A stretch of DNA of 32,595 bases from Acidobacteriota bacterium (GCA_025352795.1 JANXSF010000070.1:1-32595); one strand, 5' to 3'. Positions 1 to 9,083 are shown, counted from the first letter of the stretch. Notes: generated from the letters alone by a model not told the origin. Made by a program: numbers and translations.

Positions 1-183
1 AGGGACACGCGGTTGGATACAGATGCACTCAAACGTCTGCTGGTCAACTATGCATATGTCCTTCGTAAGATTCGTCGACCGAAGGAGGCGCGGTCCATTG
101 AAGCGCGGGCCGAAGCCCTTCAAACTCCTGGCTGGAAGAATGCAATCGTGGACGTAACGGAACTAGTCAGCAAGAAAAGGTAG
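1..183 (+). CDS. C-terminal fragment of a tetratricopeptide-repeat protein (5' end outside the window)
   Basis: An open frame runs from base 1 to a TAG at 181-183, giving about 60 residues. The stretch LLVNYAYVLRKIRRPKEA, followed by an Ala/Glu/Arg-rich helix, matches the usual last TPR helix pair (the N-Y-A...L-R-K...R...E-A pattern) seen at the end of TPR proteins. The final 20 residues (GWKNAIVDVTELVSKKR at the end) are a charged tail. The start lies upstream, so overall architecture and role cannot be told; such repeats mediate protein-protein contacts. TPR assignment is by pattern only and fairly likely, but the fragment is short. Confidence 0.5.
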   Translation, partial: RDTRLDTDALKRLLVNYAYVLRKIRRPKEARSIEARAEALQTPGWKNAIVDVTELVSKKR

Positions 184-653
184 GAGCGCAAAAAGGTCGC
201 GATAGCGCGCAACTTCTTCGCTGTTGTTAGTTATGAAATGACCATCGAACGGCTTGACCAAATTCCACTGAAGCTTCTTCGCAACTTGCATTTTTTGGCT
301 TAGTCATCAGCTCGTTATTTGCACAAGGACCGCCGCCCCCGCCTACTAACGTTTCGGCATCGGGTGCGCTGATTTTCGGTAGCTTACACTAAGATGACGT
401 AATTAAATTTCGCCATTCCCAGTTTGCTAAACCGGTCATGAGGCCAAAGTTGCTTGAAAAAAACGCGGGTGCGTCGTCTCAAACCATGTTTGCGGTCCTC
501 ATTGGTGATGGTTTACCTTCGTCCGTTAAGTTGAATCTTCAACCTCAGCATCTTCTCTAAACCAGCGACACTAAACCAGCGCCCTAAATCCCCCCATCCC
601 GCCCGTGTGATAACATGCACCCAGGGACCTAAATAGACAGGTTCACCCATCTG
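184..653. other. Non-coding or decayed stretch with two gene-like scraps
   Basis: No convincing intact gene is seen here. On the plus strand an ATG at 238 opens a short frame that stops at 303. Shifting by one base at that point continues it as a typical end of a signal peptide and start of a secreted protein (VISSLFAQGPPPPPTN) until a TAA at 390-392, which looks like a frameshifted remnant. On the minus strand 291-163 is a 42-codon ORF beginning MQVAKKLQWNLVKPFDGHFI. It overlaps the last bases of the TPR gene and has protein-like composition but no family I recognise. From about 393 to 653 I see nothing codable and no clear promoter for the gene at 654. Confidence 0.3.
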
Positions 654-3600
654 ATGCGATTCATTTTCACTATACTTTTTAGCGCTTACGTTAGCGTTAC
701 CGTTGCCACCGCACAAGACGGTGGACAATTCTTTGAGACGAACATTCGTCCGCTGATTGCCAAACAGTGCCAGGCATGCCATTCTGCGTCGGCGGCCATG
801 GGAGGTTTGCGTTTAGACACGCGCGAGAACCTGTTAAAAGGTGGAGCTCATGGGGCGGTAGTAGTTCCTGGTAAGCCCGGCGAAAGTTTATTGCTACGCG
901 CTGTTTCCCACACAGGCGATTTGAAGATGCCGCCTTCTGGAAAATTGAAAGATGCGGAAATCGCGTTGCTGGGTCAGTGGATCCAAATGAATGCTCCGTG
1001 GGGGAATGAGAAGCCTTCGCAAGCCAAAAGCGCGCAAAAGTTTTGGGCCTTTGTACCAGCCAAAGAACCGGTGATTCCGGTGGTGAAGAATTCAGCCTGG
1101 GTGAAATCGCCGATTGATGCGTTTGTGTTGAATGGGCTTGTAGCCAAGGGGTTGACGCCTGCACCTGCTGCCGATAAGCGGACATTGATCCGCCGCGCGA
1201 CGTTCGATCTTACAGGCTTACCGCCCACACCGGAAGAGGTGAAGTCGTTCTTTGCAGATCAACGACCAGAAGCGTTCCGCGATGTAGTGAATCGACTGTT
1301 AGCATCGCCACGCTATGGGGAACGTTGGGGACGTCACTGGCTGGATGTTGCCCGCTATGCGGATTCCAATGGTCTGGATGAAAATCTGGTGTACCGTCAT
1401 GCTTACCGCTATCGCGATTATGTGATTCAGGCATTCAATAAAGACAAGCCGTACGACTTGTTCTTGAAAGAACAGTTGGCTGGCGATTTACTTCCTGGCG
1501 TAAAAGATGAGACAACGCAGTTTGAACGCTGGACAGCCACCGGGTTCCTTTCCCTGGGCGCGAAGATGCTGGCCGAAGATGATCCGATGAAGATGGAAAT
1601 GGACATTGTGGATGAGCAGTTAGACACCACGGCCCGCACCTTTATGGGGATGACCGTCGGCTGCGCGCGTTGCCACGATCATAAGTTTGACCCCATTCCA
1701 ACGGCTGACTATTATTCCATGGCCGGAATTTTTAAGAGTTCCAAAACTATGGAGAATTTCAAGGTTGTGGCAACTTGGCACGAATACATTCTAGCCCCTG
1801 AACAAGAGCGTCAGAAGTTGAAAGAGCATCTGGAAAAGATCACGGCAAAATCAAAAGAGATGGGTAGTCTTTCCGGGAAAGAAAACAACTTGCTTGTGAC
1901 CGTAGCTCGTACCAAAGTTGGTGCCTACTTGTTGGCGGCTGGCGATGTGTTGCGTTACGAGAAGATGCATTTGAAGCCCGTTCTAGGCGGCAATGGCGTG
2001 TTGCGCACGGCTGATAGTTTTGAGCGGGGCAATGCGCCCAAGAAACTGGAAAAGGAAAAGAGCAATGTGCCGACGGGATCGAAGGGGCCCTACTTTGCTG
2101 AGTTCGATGTGACGGTGGAACAGGCCGGTAATTATCAGTTGGACATGCTGGAGGAAGAGACTGGCGCAGGCACTGCGGATGTTTGGGTGAATGGTGTATT
2201 GGAAATGCGCGGCAAGGGTCCGGTGACGAATCGGGAAGCTTCGCCCGATGCTGGTGGTTGGTCTGTTAGCGGTATTTTCCCTCTGCTCGCCGGAAAGAAT
2301 GTAGTCCGGCTGGAGCACAAATCACGCTTCCCCTATTTCGAATCGCTTCAATTGCACGCCCTGGCCAAGGGTTCCGAAGTGCCCCTATCTTCGCAACAGG
2401 TGGCGCGCCAATATGAGGTGAATCCCAGTTACCTGGGTCAGTGGGTGGAAGAGTTGCGACGGGATAAGGGAGCTCCTAATTCCGTGCTGTACGCGCTATT
2501 CGCCTATGGAGAAAACAAGGGATTGGAGGCCTGGTTATCGCCAGCAGCGGCGCGCTTCAAAGATTTCCATCCCAAGTCGCGCGAAGAGTTGGCCGCGCAC
2601 TATCAGCAATTATTTAATGAGGCCGATGGTCAATGGCAGCAGGTGTTGAAGGCGCGCAAGGACCAACCAAAAGTGAAAGCGGAACGCAATGCGGTGCAGC
2701 AGGAAGAAGGTTTGCCCGATGCGATTCTGGAAGCGTTCCGTTCTGTATCCTATGCCAAGGCTGGGCCGTTCAGCGCGCCCACTGATGCCAAACAATATTA
2801 TCCGCAAGCGATTCAGGATCAGTTAGCGGCCCTGGCAATAGAAAAGAAGAAGTTGGAAGAAGCCACTCCAGACCTGCCCAAAGCGATGGGCGTAACGGAA
2901 GGCGATAAAATTGCCAACATCCCGATTCATCTGCGCGGCAGCCACTGGACACTTGGCGAGGAAGTTCCGCGACAGTTTCTGCGCGTCGTAGCTGGGGAGA
3001 ATCAGAAGCCCATTTCCGACAAGGAAAGCGGTCGTTTGCAATTTGCAGAATGGCTGACCAAGCCGGATCATCCACTAACAAGTCGCGTGATGGCCAATCG
3101 TATTTGGCGCTGGCATTTTGGGAAAGGCATTGTGCCGTCGGTAGACAATTTCGGAAGGCTGGGGGAGATGCCAACCAATCAACCGTTGCTCGATTGGCTG
3201 TCATTGCGCTTTGTGGAAGCCAACTGGTCTATGAAAGAAATGCATCGGCTGATCATGCTTTCAAACAGCTATCAAATGAGTTCCAACTACAACGAACATG
3301 CGGCAGAACTGGACCCGGAAAATACTTTGTTGTGGCGCATGAGCAGGCAACGTTTGGAATCAGAAGAGATTCGCGATGGAGTTACCGCAGTTACCGGCGA
3401 GATCGATTTGAAGGTAGGTGGCACTGTTCTTTCTTACAAGGATCGCGATTATGTTGCCAACACTTCACGACGCGGCGGGATCGATTACGATAATCCACGG
3501 CGGGCTGTGTACATTCCGATGGTGCGCAGTTCCATGTACGAGATGTTCACCGCCTTCGATTTGCCCGATCCGTCCTCTCCGAATGGAGACCGCAACGCCA

Positions 3601-3908
3601 CGGTAATTGCACCGCAAGCATTGTTCATGATGAACTCAACGCTGGTGCTGAAGAGTACCCGGGCCATGGCTCAGCGGCTATTGTTACGAACTGATCTGGA
3701 CGATTCCGCACGCATCCGCGATGCCTATGAACGAGCCCTGGCCCGTCCACCGGCAGCACGCGATGTGGACCGTGCACTGACGTTCATTGCACAGATTGAA
3801 AAGGCCATGGAAGGTCAGGAAAAAGATGCAGAGAAGCGGCATCTGTTTGCTTGGCAAAGTTTTTGCAAAGCGCTATTGGCTTCGAACGAATTCATTTATC
3901 TCAACTAA
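654..3908 (+). CDS. Exported planctomycete-type cytochrome c protein with DUF1549 and DUF1553 domains
   Basis: This 1084-residue protein starts with a signal peptide (cleavage near ATAQ, residues 18-21). A heme-binding-type domain follows with CQACH at residues 39-43 and a distal MPP motif near residue 90. DUF1549 spans about residues 140-360 and contains a second CxxCH (C337, C340, H341) followed by DHKFDP. Residues about 480-575 look like a beta-sandwich, carbohydrate-binding-like insert (FDVTVEQAGNYQL, VWVNG). DUF1553 covers about 793-1060 (ANRIWRWHFGKGIV). Such proteins are common in Planctomycetes, Verrucomicrobia and Acidobacteria, are predicted to be periplasmic, and are usually paired with a DUF1501 protein, as here; their substrates are unknown. 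The start is chosen because the signal peptide begins directly at this ATG, although the ribosome-binding site is weak. The two CxxCH motifs suggest c-type heme; catalytic activity is not known. Confidence 0.9.
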   Translation: MRFIFTILFSAYVSVTVATAQDGGQFFETNIRPLIAKQCQACHSASAAMGGLRLDTRENLLKGGAHGAVVVPGKPGESLLLRAVSHTGDLKMPPSGKLKDAEIALLGQWIQMNAPWGNEKPSQAKSAQKFWAFVPAKEPVIPVVKNSAWVKSPIDAFVLNGLVAKGLTPAPAADKRTLIRRATFDLTGLPPTPEEVKSFFADQRPEAFRDVVNRLLASPRYGERWGRHWLDVARYADSNGLDENLVYRHAYRYRDYVIQAFNKDKPYDLFLKEQLAGDLLPGVKDETTQFERWTATGFLSLGAKMLAEDDPMKMEMDIVDEQLDTTARTFMGMTVGCARCHDHKFDPIPTADYYSMAGIFKSSKTMENFKVVATWHEYILAPEQERQKLKEHLEKITAKSKEMGSLSGKENNLLVTVARTKVGAYLLAAGDVLRYEKMHLKPVLGGNGVLRTADSFERGNAPKKLEKEKSNVPTGSKGPYFAEFDVTVEQAGNYQLDMLEEETGAGTADVWVNGVLEMRGKGPVTNREASPDAGGWSVSGIFPLLAGKNVVRLEHKSRFPYFESLQLHALAKGSEVPLSSQQVARQYEVNPSYLGQWVEELRRDKGAPNSVLYALFAYGENKGLEAWLSPAAARFKDFHPKSREELAAHYQQLFNEADGQWQQVLKARKDQPKVKAERNAVQQEEGLPDAILEAFRSVSYAKAGPFSAPTDAKQYYPQAIQDQLAALAIEKKKLEEATPDLPKAMGVTEGDKIANIPIHLRGSHWTLGEEVPRQFLRVVAGENQKPISDKESGRLQFAEWLTKPDHPLTSRVMANRIWRWHFGKGIVPSVDNFGRLGEMPTNQPLLDWLSLRFVEANWSMKEMHRLIMLSNSYQMSSNYNEHAAELDPENTLLWRMSRQRLESEEIRDGVTAVTGEIDLKVGGTVLSYKDRDYVANTSRRGGIDYDNPRRAVYIPMVRSSMYEMFTAFDLPDPSSPNGDRNATVIAPQALFMMNSTLVLKSTRAMAQRLLLRTDLDDSARIRDAYERALARPPAARDVDRALTFIAQIEKAMEGQEKDAEKRHLFAWQSFCKALLASNEFIYLN

Positions 3909-3933
3909 TACTCAACTAAGAAGAGGCAAGCTA

Positions 3934-5379
3934 ATGAACCCACACTGGAACTCCTATTTGAATAAGACCGTCTCACGCAGGGAACTGTTGCGGGCCAGCA
4001 GCACTGGCTTCGGCGGTATGGCTTTGGCGGCGATGTTGGGTGAAGAGCAATTACGTGCCGCTGCGGCAAGCTCCATCGGCCCTGCTGGTCAAGGTCCGCT
4101 GGCGGTGAAGCAGCCGCACTTTGCGCCAAAAGCCAAGCGGGTGATTTTCCTGTTCATGCACGGTGGACCTTCGCAGGTGGACACGTTCGATTACAAACCG
4201 TTGTTGCAGCGCGATCATGGAAAGCCATTGCCCTACAAGCGTCCGAAAGTGGTTTCGTCGGAAACATTCAACCTGCTGAAATCGCCTTGGGAGTTTAAGC
4301 AGTACGGCCAAAGCGGCATGTATGTGAGTGAACTGTTCCCGGAAATTGCGAAGCGTGTGGACGACCTTTGCTTCATCAAATCCATGTGGGGATCGAATTC
4401 AAGGCACGGCGGAGCGTTGCTGGAAATCCACACGGGCAGCGATACGTTTGTCCGGCCGTCCATGGGTGCCTGGATCACTTACGGGTTGGGCAGTGAGAAT
4501 CAAAGCATGCCGGGCTATGTAACTATCTGCCCCACGCAAAGCCATGGCGGTGCAAATAACTACAGTTCAGGATTCCTACCTGCGCCCTATGCTGGTACGC
4601 CAATCGGCTCAGTGGGAGTTAAGTCGAAGGATGCAAAAATTCCTTACATCTCTAATTCCGAAACTCCCCGTGACATTCAGCGCATGGAACTGAACCTAAT
4701 CCAGCAAATCAATCGCGAACAGTTGGCCGCTACAGGTCCCGATGCTGCGCTGGATGGGCGTATTGAGTCCTTCGAACTTGCCTTCCGCATGCAGACCGAG
4801 GCCCCGGGATTGCAGGATATTTCAGGAGAATCCGAAGCGACGAAAAAGCTGTATGGAATGGATAATCGGGTAACAGAGGATTTCGGCCTGCAGTGTTTAA
4901 TGGCCCGTCGGCTGTCTGAAAAAGGTGTCCGCTTTGTGCAAGTGAGCCACACCTACAAGTGGGATCAGCACGCCGATTTATTGCGTGACCATTCACAGAA
5001 TGCGCATGAAGTGGATAAGCCCATTGCCGGGTTGTTACAGGATTTGGCAGCGCGTGGATTGTTGAAGGATACGCTGGTGGTTTGGGGCGGCGAGTTTGGC
5101 CGCACGCCAACAGCGCAGGGTTCCGATGGGCGTGATCATAATCCAGAAGCGTTCACTTACTTCCTGGCCGGCGGCGGCGTGAAGGCTGGTTTACAGTATG
5201 GCGCAACGGATGATTACGGATATTATTCAGTGGAAAACAAGGTGCATTTCCACGATCTGCATGCGACTATACTTCATTTGCTGGGCTTGGACCATAAGCG
5301 GTTGACGTATCGGTATGCAGGCCGTGACTTCAGGCTAACTGATGTTCATGGGGAAGTTGTGAATGGGATTATTGCGTGA
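3934..5379 (+). CDS. DUF1501 family protein, Tat-exported
   Basis: This 481-residue protein begins at the ATG at 3934, preceded by AAGAGG at a usable distance. The open frame extends upstream into the previous gene, but a twin-arginine signal (SRRELLRASS, then a hydrophobic GGMALAAML) sits at the right distance from this ATG. DUF1501 proteins belong to the alkaline-phosphatase/sulfatase-like fold. Visible signatures are FLFMHGGPSQVDTFD near the N terminus of the mature protein and VVWGGEFGRTP...GRDHNPEAFTYFLAGGG near the C terminus, which carry the metal-site-like Asp, Glu and His residues. The gene follows the DUF1549/DUF1553 gene by 25 bases and is almost surely co-transcribed with it. This pairing is the standard one, and a shared role in degrading sulfated or otherwise decorated polymers has been proposed but not shown. 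Confidence 0.9.
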   Translation: MNPHWNSYLNKTVSRRELLRASSTGFGGMALAAMLGEEQLRAAAASSIGPAGQGPLAVKQPHFAPKAKRVIFLFMHGGPSQVDTFDYKPLLQRDHGKPLPYKRPKVVSSETFNLLKSPWEFKQYGQSGMYVSELFPEIAKRVDDLCFIKSMWGSNSRHGGALLEIHTGSDTFVRPSMGAWITYGLGSENQSMPGYVTICPTQSHGGANNYSSGFLPAPYAGTPIGSVGVKSKDAKIPYISNSETPRDIQRMELNLIQQINREQLAATGPDAALDGRIESFELAFRMQTEAPGLQDISGESEATKKLYGMDNRVTEDFGLQCLMARRLSEKGVRFVQVSHTYKWDQHADLLRDHSQNAHEVDKPIAGLLQDLAARGLLKDTLVVWGGEFGRTPTAQGSDGRDHNPEAFTYFLAGGGVKAGLQYGATDDYGYYSVENKVHFHDLHATILHLLGLDHKRLTYRYAGRDFRLTDVHGEVVNGIIA

Positions 5380-5392
5380 ACTTTTTTTCTGA

Positions 5393-5800
5393 TCAACTCC
5401 CTGGTACTTGCCAGGGAACTATCTGGAGGTCGGTCTGCGAAAAATCGTTTCCGATGAACAGGAGAGGTTCGTACCGTGCTTGTGACAGTGCATAGGATGC
5501 GCAATCTCCGAAGTTCAGTTTCGCTGGATGACGACCTCGCCCGTAAAATAACCATGCCTTTTGCGCAATGGGTAACTGCTCTCCATCGAACGCAATTTGC
5601 GAAAAGTGGAATTGTGCCATAAACAGACCCAGTTCCAACACAGCGGCGGGTCCGCGTCGAGATCCGAGCACACAAGTGGCTTCCAAAACCGAAACGGTTG
5701 AGATCAGCCGGATGGCATCACGCACCAAGGCTGTCCGCAGGAGTTCAGCGGGAGCTTCATTTTCGAACATAGTAACTAGGGCGGAAGTATCAATCACCAA
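5393..5800 (-). CDS. vapC: VapC-type PIN-domain ribonuclease toxin
   Basis: This 135-residue PIN domain is of normal toxin length. The four acidic residues expected at the metal site are present: D4 (VIDTSA), E40 (VLEATCVL), D99 (NFGDCASYALS) and D119 (GNDF). VapC toxins are Mg/Mn-dependent endoribonucleases that usually cut tRNA or rRNA and are neutralised by the cognate VapB. The start is a TTG at 5800, overlapping the last 11 bases of the upstream antitoxin gene. It is preceded by AGAGGG eight bases away, and the alternative GTG one codon later is less well spaced. The overlap implies translational coupling with the antitoxin. No residue is missing, so the toxin is probably active. Confidence 0.9.
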   Translation of the reverse strand: MVIDTSALVTMFENEAPAELLRTALVRDAIRLISTVSVLEATCVLGSRRGPAAVLELGLFMAQFHFSQIAFDGEQLPIAQKAWLFYGRGRHPAKLNFGDCASYALSQARYEPLLFIGNDFSQTDLQIVPWQVPGS

Positions 5801-6068
5801 TCAAATAGCCCTCTGCATTGTACCCGAGAATTTCGTCATCGGTACGGTTGTCCATGAGGGGGAGGGCGGCTACTCGATTAGCAAATTCCTTCATCTGTCT
5901 GATTTCGTTAGATTGCCTCTGGCTAGATTCCAAGCGTTGTAGTTCCGCACGCAGAGCGAAGAGCACAGCTGCTGTGATTGTGGTTCCTTGCAAATCAGCG
6001 AGACGTGCGGCAACTTTGGTGACTTCTGGATTCTTAATATTGAGTGAAACTGTAGTTCGTGCCATCAT
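5790..6068 (-). CDS. vapB: VapB-type antitoxin
   Basis: This 92-residue protein starts MMARTTVSLNI, with two possible ATGs at 6068 and 6065. The N-terminal 45 residues have the pattern of the Rv0623-like/ribbon-helix-helix antitoxins: a short beta strand TVSLNIKNPEV, then VARLADLQGTTITAAVLFALRAEL. The C-terminal half (FANRVAALPLMDNRTDDEILGYNAEGYLI) matches the toxin-wrapping tail of VapB proteins that partner PIN toxins. It lies directly upstream of, and overlaps, vapC by 11 bases in the usual antitoxin-first order. Such pairs normally repress their own promoter, which should lie in 6069-6180. The module sits between two plus-strand genes on the opposite strand, consistent with an independent acquisition. 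Confidence 0.88.
   Translation of the reverse strand: MMARTTVSLNIKNPEVTKVAARLADLQGTTITAAVLFALRAELQRLESSQRQSNEIRQMKEFANRVAALPLMDNRTDDEILGYNAEGYLIGD
5809..5814 (-). promoter_or_regulatory. Ribosome-binding site for the TTG start of vapC
   Basis: AGAGGG on the minus strand lies inside the vapB coding region, eight bases before the TTG at 5800. It decides for TTG over the GTG at 5797. Confidence 0.6.
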
Positions 6069-6181
6069 TCTTTACCCGTTGCTGTAATTCTACCACAAAG
6101 CGAGCGAAGAGTCCTAATCGCTGCTATACTCCTATAAATCCGCTCCCAAAAGCGAATTCTGCTTCAAAAGGAACTCAGTCT

Positions 6182-9001
6182 ATGGACCTTTTCAGACTGT
6201 CCGCCGCCGCTCTTGCCTTTTCACTTCTTTCTGGTCCAGCCCATACGCAAACGCTTCCCCCTGGCGTAAAGAAAATCGCCTCAGTGGAAGGCATCACGGA
6301 ATTCACTTTCCCAAACGGCCTGCGCGTGCTTGTGTTTCCCGATGCTTCTAATCCCAAAGTTACTGTGAATGTGACTTACTTAGTTGGCTCGCGACATGAA
6401 GGTTATGGCGAAACCGGGATGGCTCATTTATTAGAGCACTTACTGTTCATGCAGACAACTGGTGGCAGGGACATAAAGAAGGAACTTACTGGTCACGGAG
6501 CCAGTTGGAATGGAAGTACGTCATCTGATCGTACTAACTACTTTGAAACAGTTACATCTTCTGCCGAAAATCTTCGTTGGGCTTTGTCACTGGAAGCCGA
6601 CCGCATGGTGAATTCCAAAATGGAGAAAGCCATTTTGGACACAGAGATGACTGTGGTCCGCAATGAGTTCGAACGAGGCGAGAACAGTCCGGCACGTGTG
6701 TTGCAGGAACGTGTCGAGGCAACAGCGTATCTATGGCACAACTACGGGAAGTCAACAATTGGGTCGCGCGCTGATCTGGAAAATGTGCCCATCGACAAGC
6801 TGGCGGCCTTCTACCGCAAATACTATCAACCTGACAATGCCGTTGTAGTTGTGGCAGGGCAAGTTACAGAAACCGATGCCTTGGCTCAAATTGCCGCAAC
6901 CTTAGGAGACATCGCCAGACCATTGCGTAAGTTAGACGCCACTTACACCACCGAGCCCGCGCAAGATGGCGAACGGTACGTAGCACTGCGGCGGGTTGGC
7001 GATTCTCAGGAAGTGATCATGGCCTACCATACTCCTGCCGCAGCTCATCCCGATTCCGTAGCGCTTGAGATTTTAGCGGGAGTGATGAGTGGAGGCGGCG
7101 GTCGAGGTGGTGCTGGCAGTGGGTTAGGACGGCTGACCAAAGCATTAGTGGACAACAAGAAGGCCGTATCAGCCCGCATGTCCTCACAGCAGCAGCACGA
7201 CCCCAGTTTAGCTGTTCTTTCGGCTCAATTGACCAAGGAACAATCGTTGAAAGAAGTGCGTGACGTGATGGTTCAAACCATCGACGGTATTGTGAAGGAG
7301 CCACCAACAAAGGAAGAAGTGGACCGCGTGAAGACGCGTATGTTACGAGGCATGGAAATGCAGATGGCCAATTCCCAAGGCGTAGCTTTACAACTAAGTG
7401 AGTGGGCTTCCATGGGTGACTGGCGTTTGATGTTTCTCAATCGTGACCGTGTGAAACAAGTTACTCCAGAAGATGTAGTTCGAGTGGCCAAGACCTACTT
7501 TGTGGAATCGAACCGCACGGTGGGCGAATTTATTCCCACTGCAAAACCAGAACGCGCGGAGATTGGTGCGGCTCCTGATTTGGAAAAACTGTTTAAAGAT
7601 TACAAAGGCGGAGAGGCCATGTCGCAGGGCGAATCGTTTGATCCGACGCCGACTGCAGTGGAGGCTCGCGTGGTACGAACCAAGTTGCCAGGTGGCTTGA
7701 AACTGGTATTACTCCCTCGTCAAACGCGCGGCGGAACCGTTTCGGCTGCGCTCGATCTACACTTTGGCACGGAACAATCTTTGGTGGGTAAAGCCGCAGT
7801 AGCGCAGATGGCGGGCAGTTTGTTGATGCGCGGTACGAAGACAAAATCACGGCAACAGATCGCTGATGAGATGGATCGGTTGAAGGCTCGGGTGACTGCG
7901 TCGGGTGGTGGTGGCGGCGGCGGATTTGGCGGCGGTGGACGTCGTGGCGGCCCAGTGGTGTTGAGCGATGCATCGGGCGCAGCAGCGTCCATTGAGACAA
8001 CGCGCGACAACCTGACAGGCTCTTTGAAGTTGGCAGTGGATTTGTTGCGTGAACCAGCATTCGCAGAATCGGAGTTTGACCAGGTGCGTGCACAGCGGAT
8101 CGCAGCCATTGAATCAGGTCGCAGTGAGCCTGCATCGCTTGCGGCACTGGAGTTCTCACGACGTTTGAGCCCCTACACAAAAGGCGATGTCCGCTACGTT
8201 GGTACCATCGACGAACAGATTGCGGAGTTACGCAAGGTGACTGTTGAAGATGTCCGGAAATTTCACGCCGAGTTCTATGGCGCAGCGAATAGTGAGTTAG
8301 TTGTGGCTGGACAGTTTGATGCAGCTGAGGTGCAAAAGACTATCGTTGACTTACTCAACGGATGGACAGGCAAGCCCTATCAGCGACTTACTTCTATGTA
8401 CAAGAAGACGGAATCGGCCAACGTGAAAATTGAAACACCCGATAAACAGAATGCCACGTTTGAAGCGGGTATTCGTTTGAAGTTGTCGGAAGAGGATGCC
8501 GATTATCCTGCACTGCTGATCGCCAATCAGATTTTTGGAAGTGACCTGGGCTCGCGCATGCCCAATCGGATTCGCAATCAGGAAGGGCTGAGTTACGGGG
8601 TTAGTTCGCGACTTGCGGTCGCAGCGAAAGGGGATGCCGCAATGTGGACTGCTTCGGCGATTTCCGCTCCGCAAAATACGCCGAAAGTGGAAGCAAGTTT
8701 CAAGGACGAGTTACAGAAGACATTGAAAGGCGGGTTCACCGAAGCAGAGTTGACCGCTGCAAAAAAGAAATATAAGGATCAAAGGTCGGTGGCTCGTTCA
8801 CAAGAACAAGGGTTGCTCCGAACACTGGCCAGTCATGAAGCGTTAGGTCGCACCATGAAGTGGGAAGACCAGATGGATGCCAAAGTTCAGGCGCTGACAC
8901 TCGAGCAGGTGAATAGCGCAATTCGTCGATATCTAGATCCGGCGAGTTTGACCATTGTAAAAGCTGGCGATTTCGTGAAGGCTGGGGCCTACTTGCAGTG
9001 A
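6182..9001 (+). CDS. Exported M16 family zinc metallopeptidase, two fused M16 halves
   Basis: This 939-residue protein starts at the ATG at 6182, which has AAAGGA nine bases upstream and begins a clear signal peptide (MDLFRLSAAALAFSLLSGPA). The open frame reaches back to 6059, but that part is implausible and overlaps the vapB start. The first half is an active-type M16 domain with the inverted zinc motif HLLEH (H82, E85, H86) and the distal ligand E162 in NEFERGE. The second M16 half (from about residue 520) lacks the motif, as expected for the clamp-closing partner domain. M16 enzymes of this length act on peptides in the periplasm or on outer-membrane material. A glycine-rich run near residues 574-590 interrupts the second half, and another Gly-rich loop lies near residue 303. 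It appears monocistronic and ends before a palindrome at 9084-9162. Confidence 0.93.
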   Translation: MDLFRLSAAALAFSLLSGPAHTQTLPPGVKKIASVEGITEFTFPNGLRVLVFPDASNPKVTVNVTYLVGSRHEGYGETGMAHLLEHLLFMQTTGGRDIKKELTGHGASWNGSTSSDRTNYFETVTSSAENLRWALSLEADRMVNSKMEKAILDTEMTVVRNEFERGENSPARVLQERVEATAYLWHNYGKSTIGSRADLENVPIDKLAAFYRKYYQPDNAVVVVAGQVTETDALAQIAATLGDIARPLRKLDATYTTEPAQDGERYVALRRVGDSQEVIMAYHTPAAAHPDSVALEILAGVMSGGGGRGGAGSGLGRLTKALVDNKKAVSARMSSQQQHDPSLAVLSAQLTKEQSLKEVRDVMVQTIDGIVKEPPTKEEVDRVKTRMLRGMEMQMANSQGVALQLSEWASMGDWRLMFLNRDRVKQVTPEDVVRVAKTYFVESNRTVGEFIPTAKPERAEIGAAPDLEKLFKDYKGGEAMSQGESFDPTPTAVEARVVRTKLPGGLKLVLLPRQTRGGTVSAALDLHFGTEQSLVGKAAVAQMAGSLLMRGTKTKSRQQIADEMDRLKARVTASGGGGGGGFGGGGRRGGPVVLSDASGAAASIETTRDNLTGSLKLAVDLLREPAFAESEFDQVRAQRIAAIESGRSEPASLAALEFSRRLSPYTKGDVRYVGTIDEQIAELRKVTVEDVRKFHAEFYGAANSELVVAGQFDAAEVQKTIVDLLNGWTGKPYQRLTSMYKKTESANVKIETPDKQNATFEAGIRLKLSEEDADYPALLIANQIFGSDLGSRMPNRIRNQEGLSYGVSSRLAVAAKGDAAMWTASAISAPQNTPKVEASFKDELQKTLKGGFTEAELTAAKKKYKDQRSVARSQEQGLLRTLASHEALGRTMKWEDQMDAKVQALTLEQVNSAIRRYLDPASLTIVKAGDFVKAGAYLQ

Positions 9002-9083
9002 CGTTGGATAGCCTCGCTGCCCAATGCCACTGTATTTTCCCGCATCCCTAGAATCTCCGACCTTTGTTGGGATAAACTGTGGT

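Noticed and set aside
3787-3933. N-terminal extension of the DUF1501 frame
   Set aside because: It overlaps the preceding gene and puts 49 implausible residues before the twin-arginine signal; the ATG at 3934 has a ribosome-binding site.
5398-5417. Hairpin TCCCTGG...CCAGGGA as a terminator for the DUF1501 gene
   Set aside because: The stem is perfect over seven bases but has no T-run after it in either direction and lies within the vapC coding end; the T7 at 5382-5388 precedes it.
6059-6181. N-terminal extension of the M16 peptidase frame
   Set aside because: It would bury the signal peptide and overlap the vapB start; the ATG at 6182 has AAAGGA upstream.
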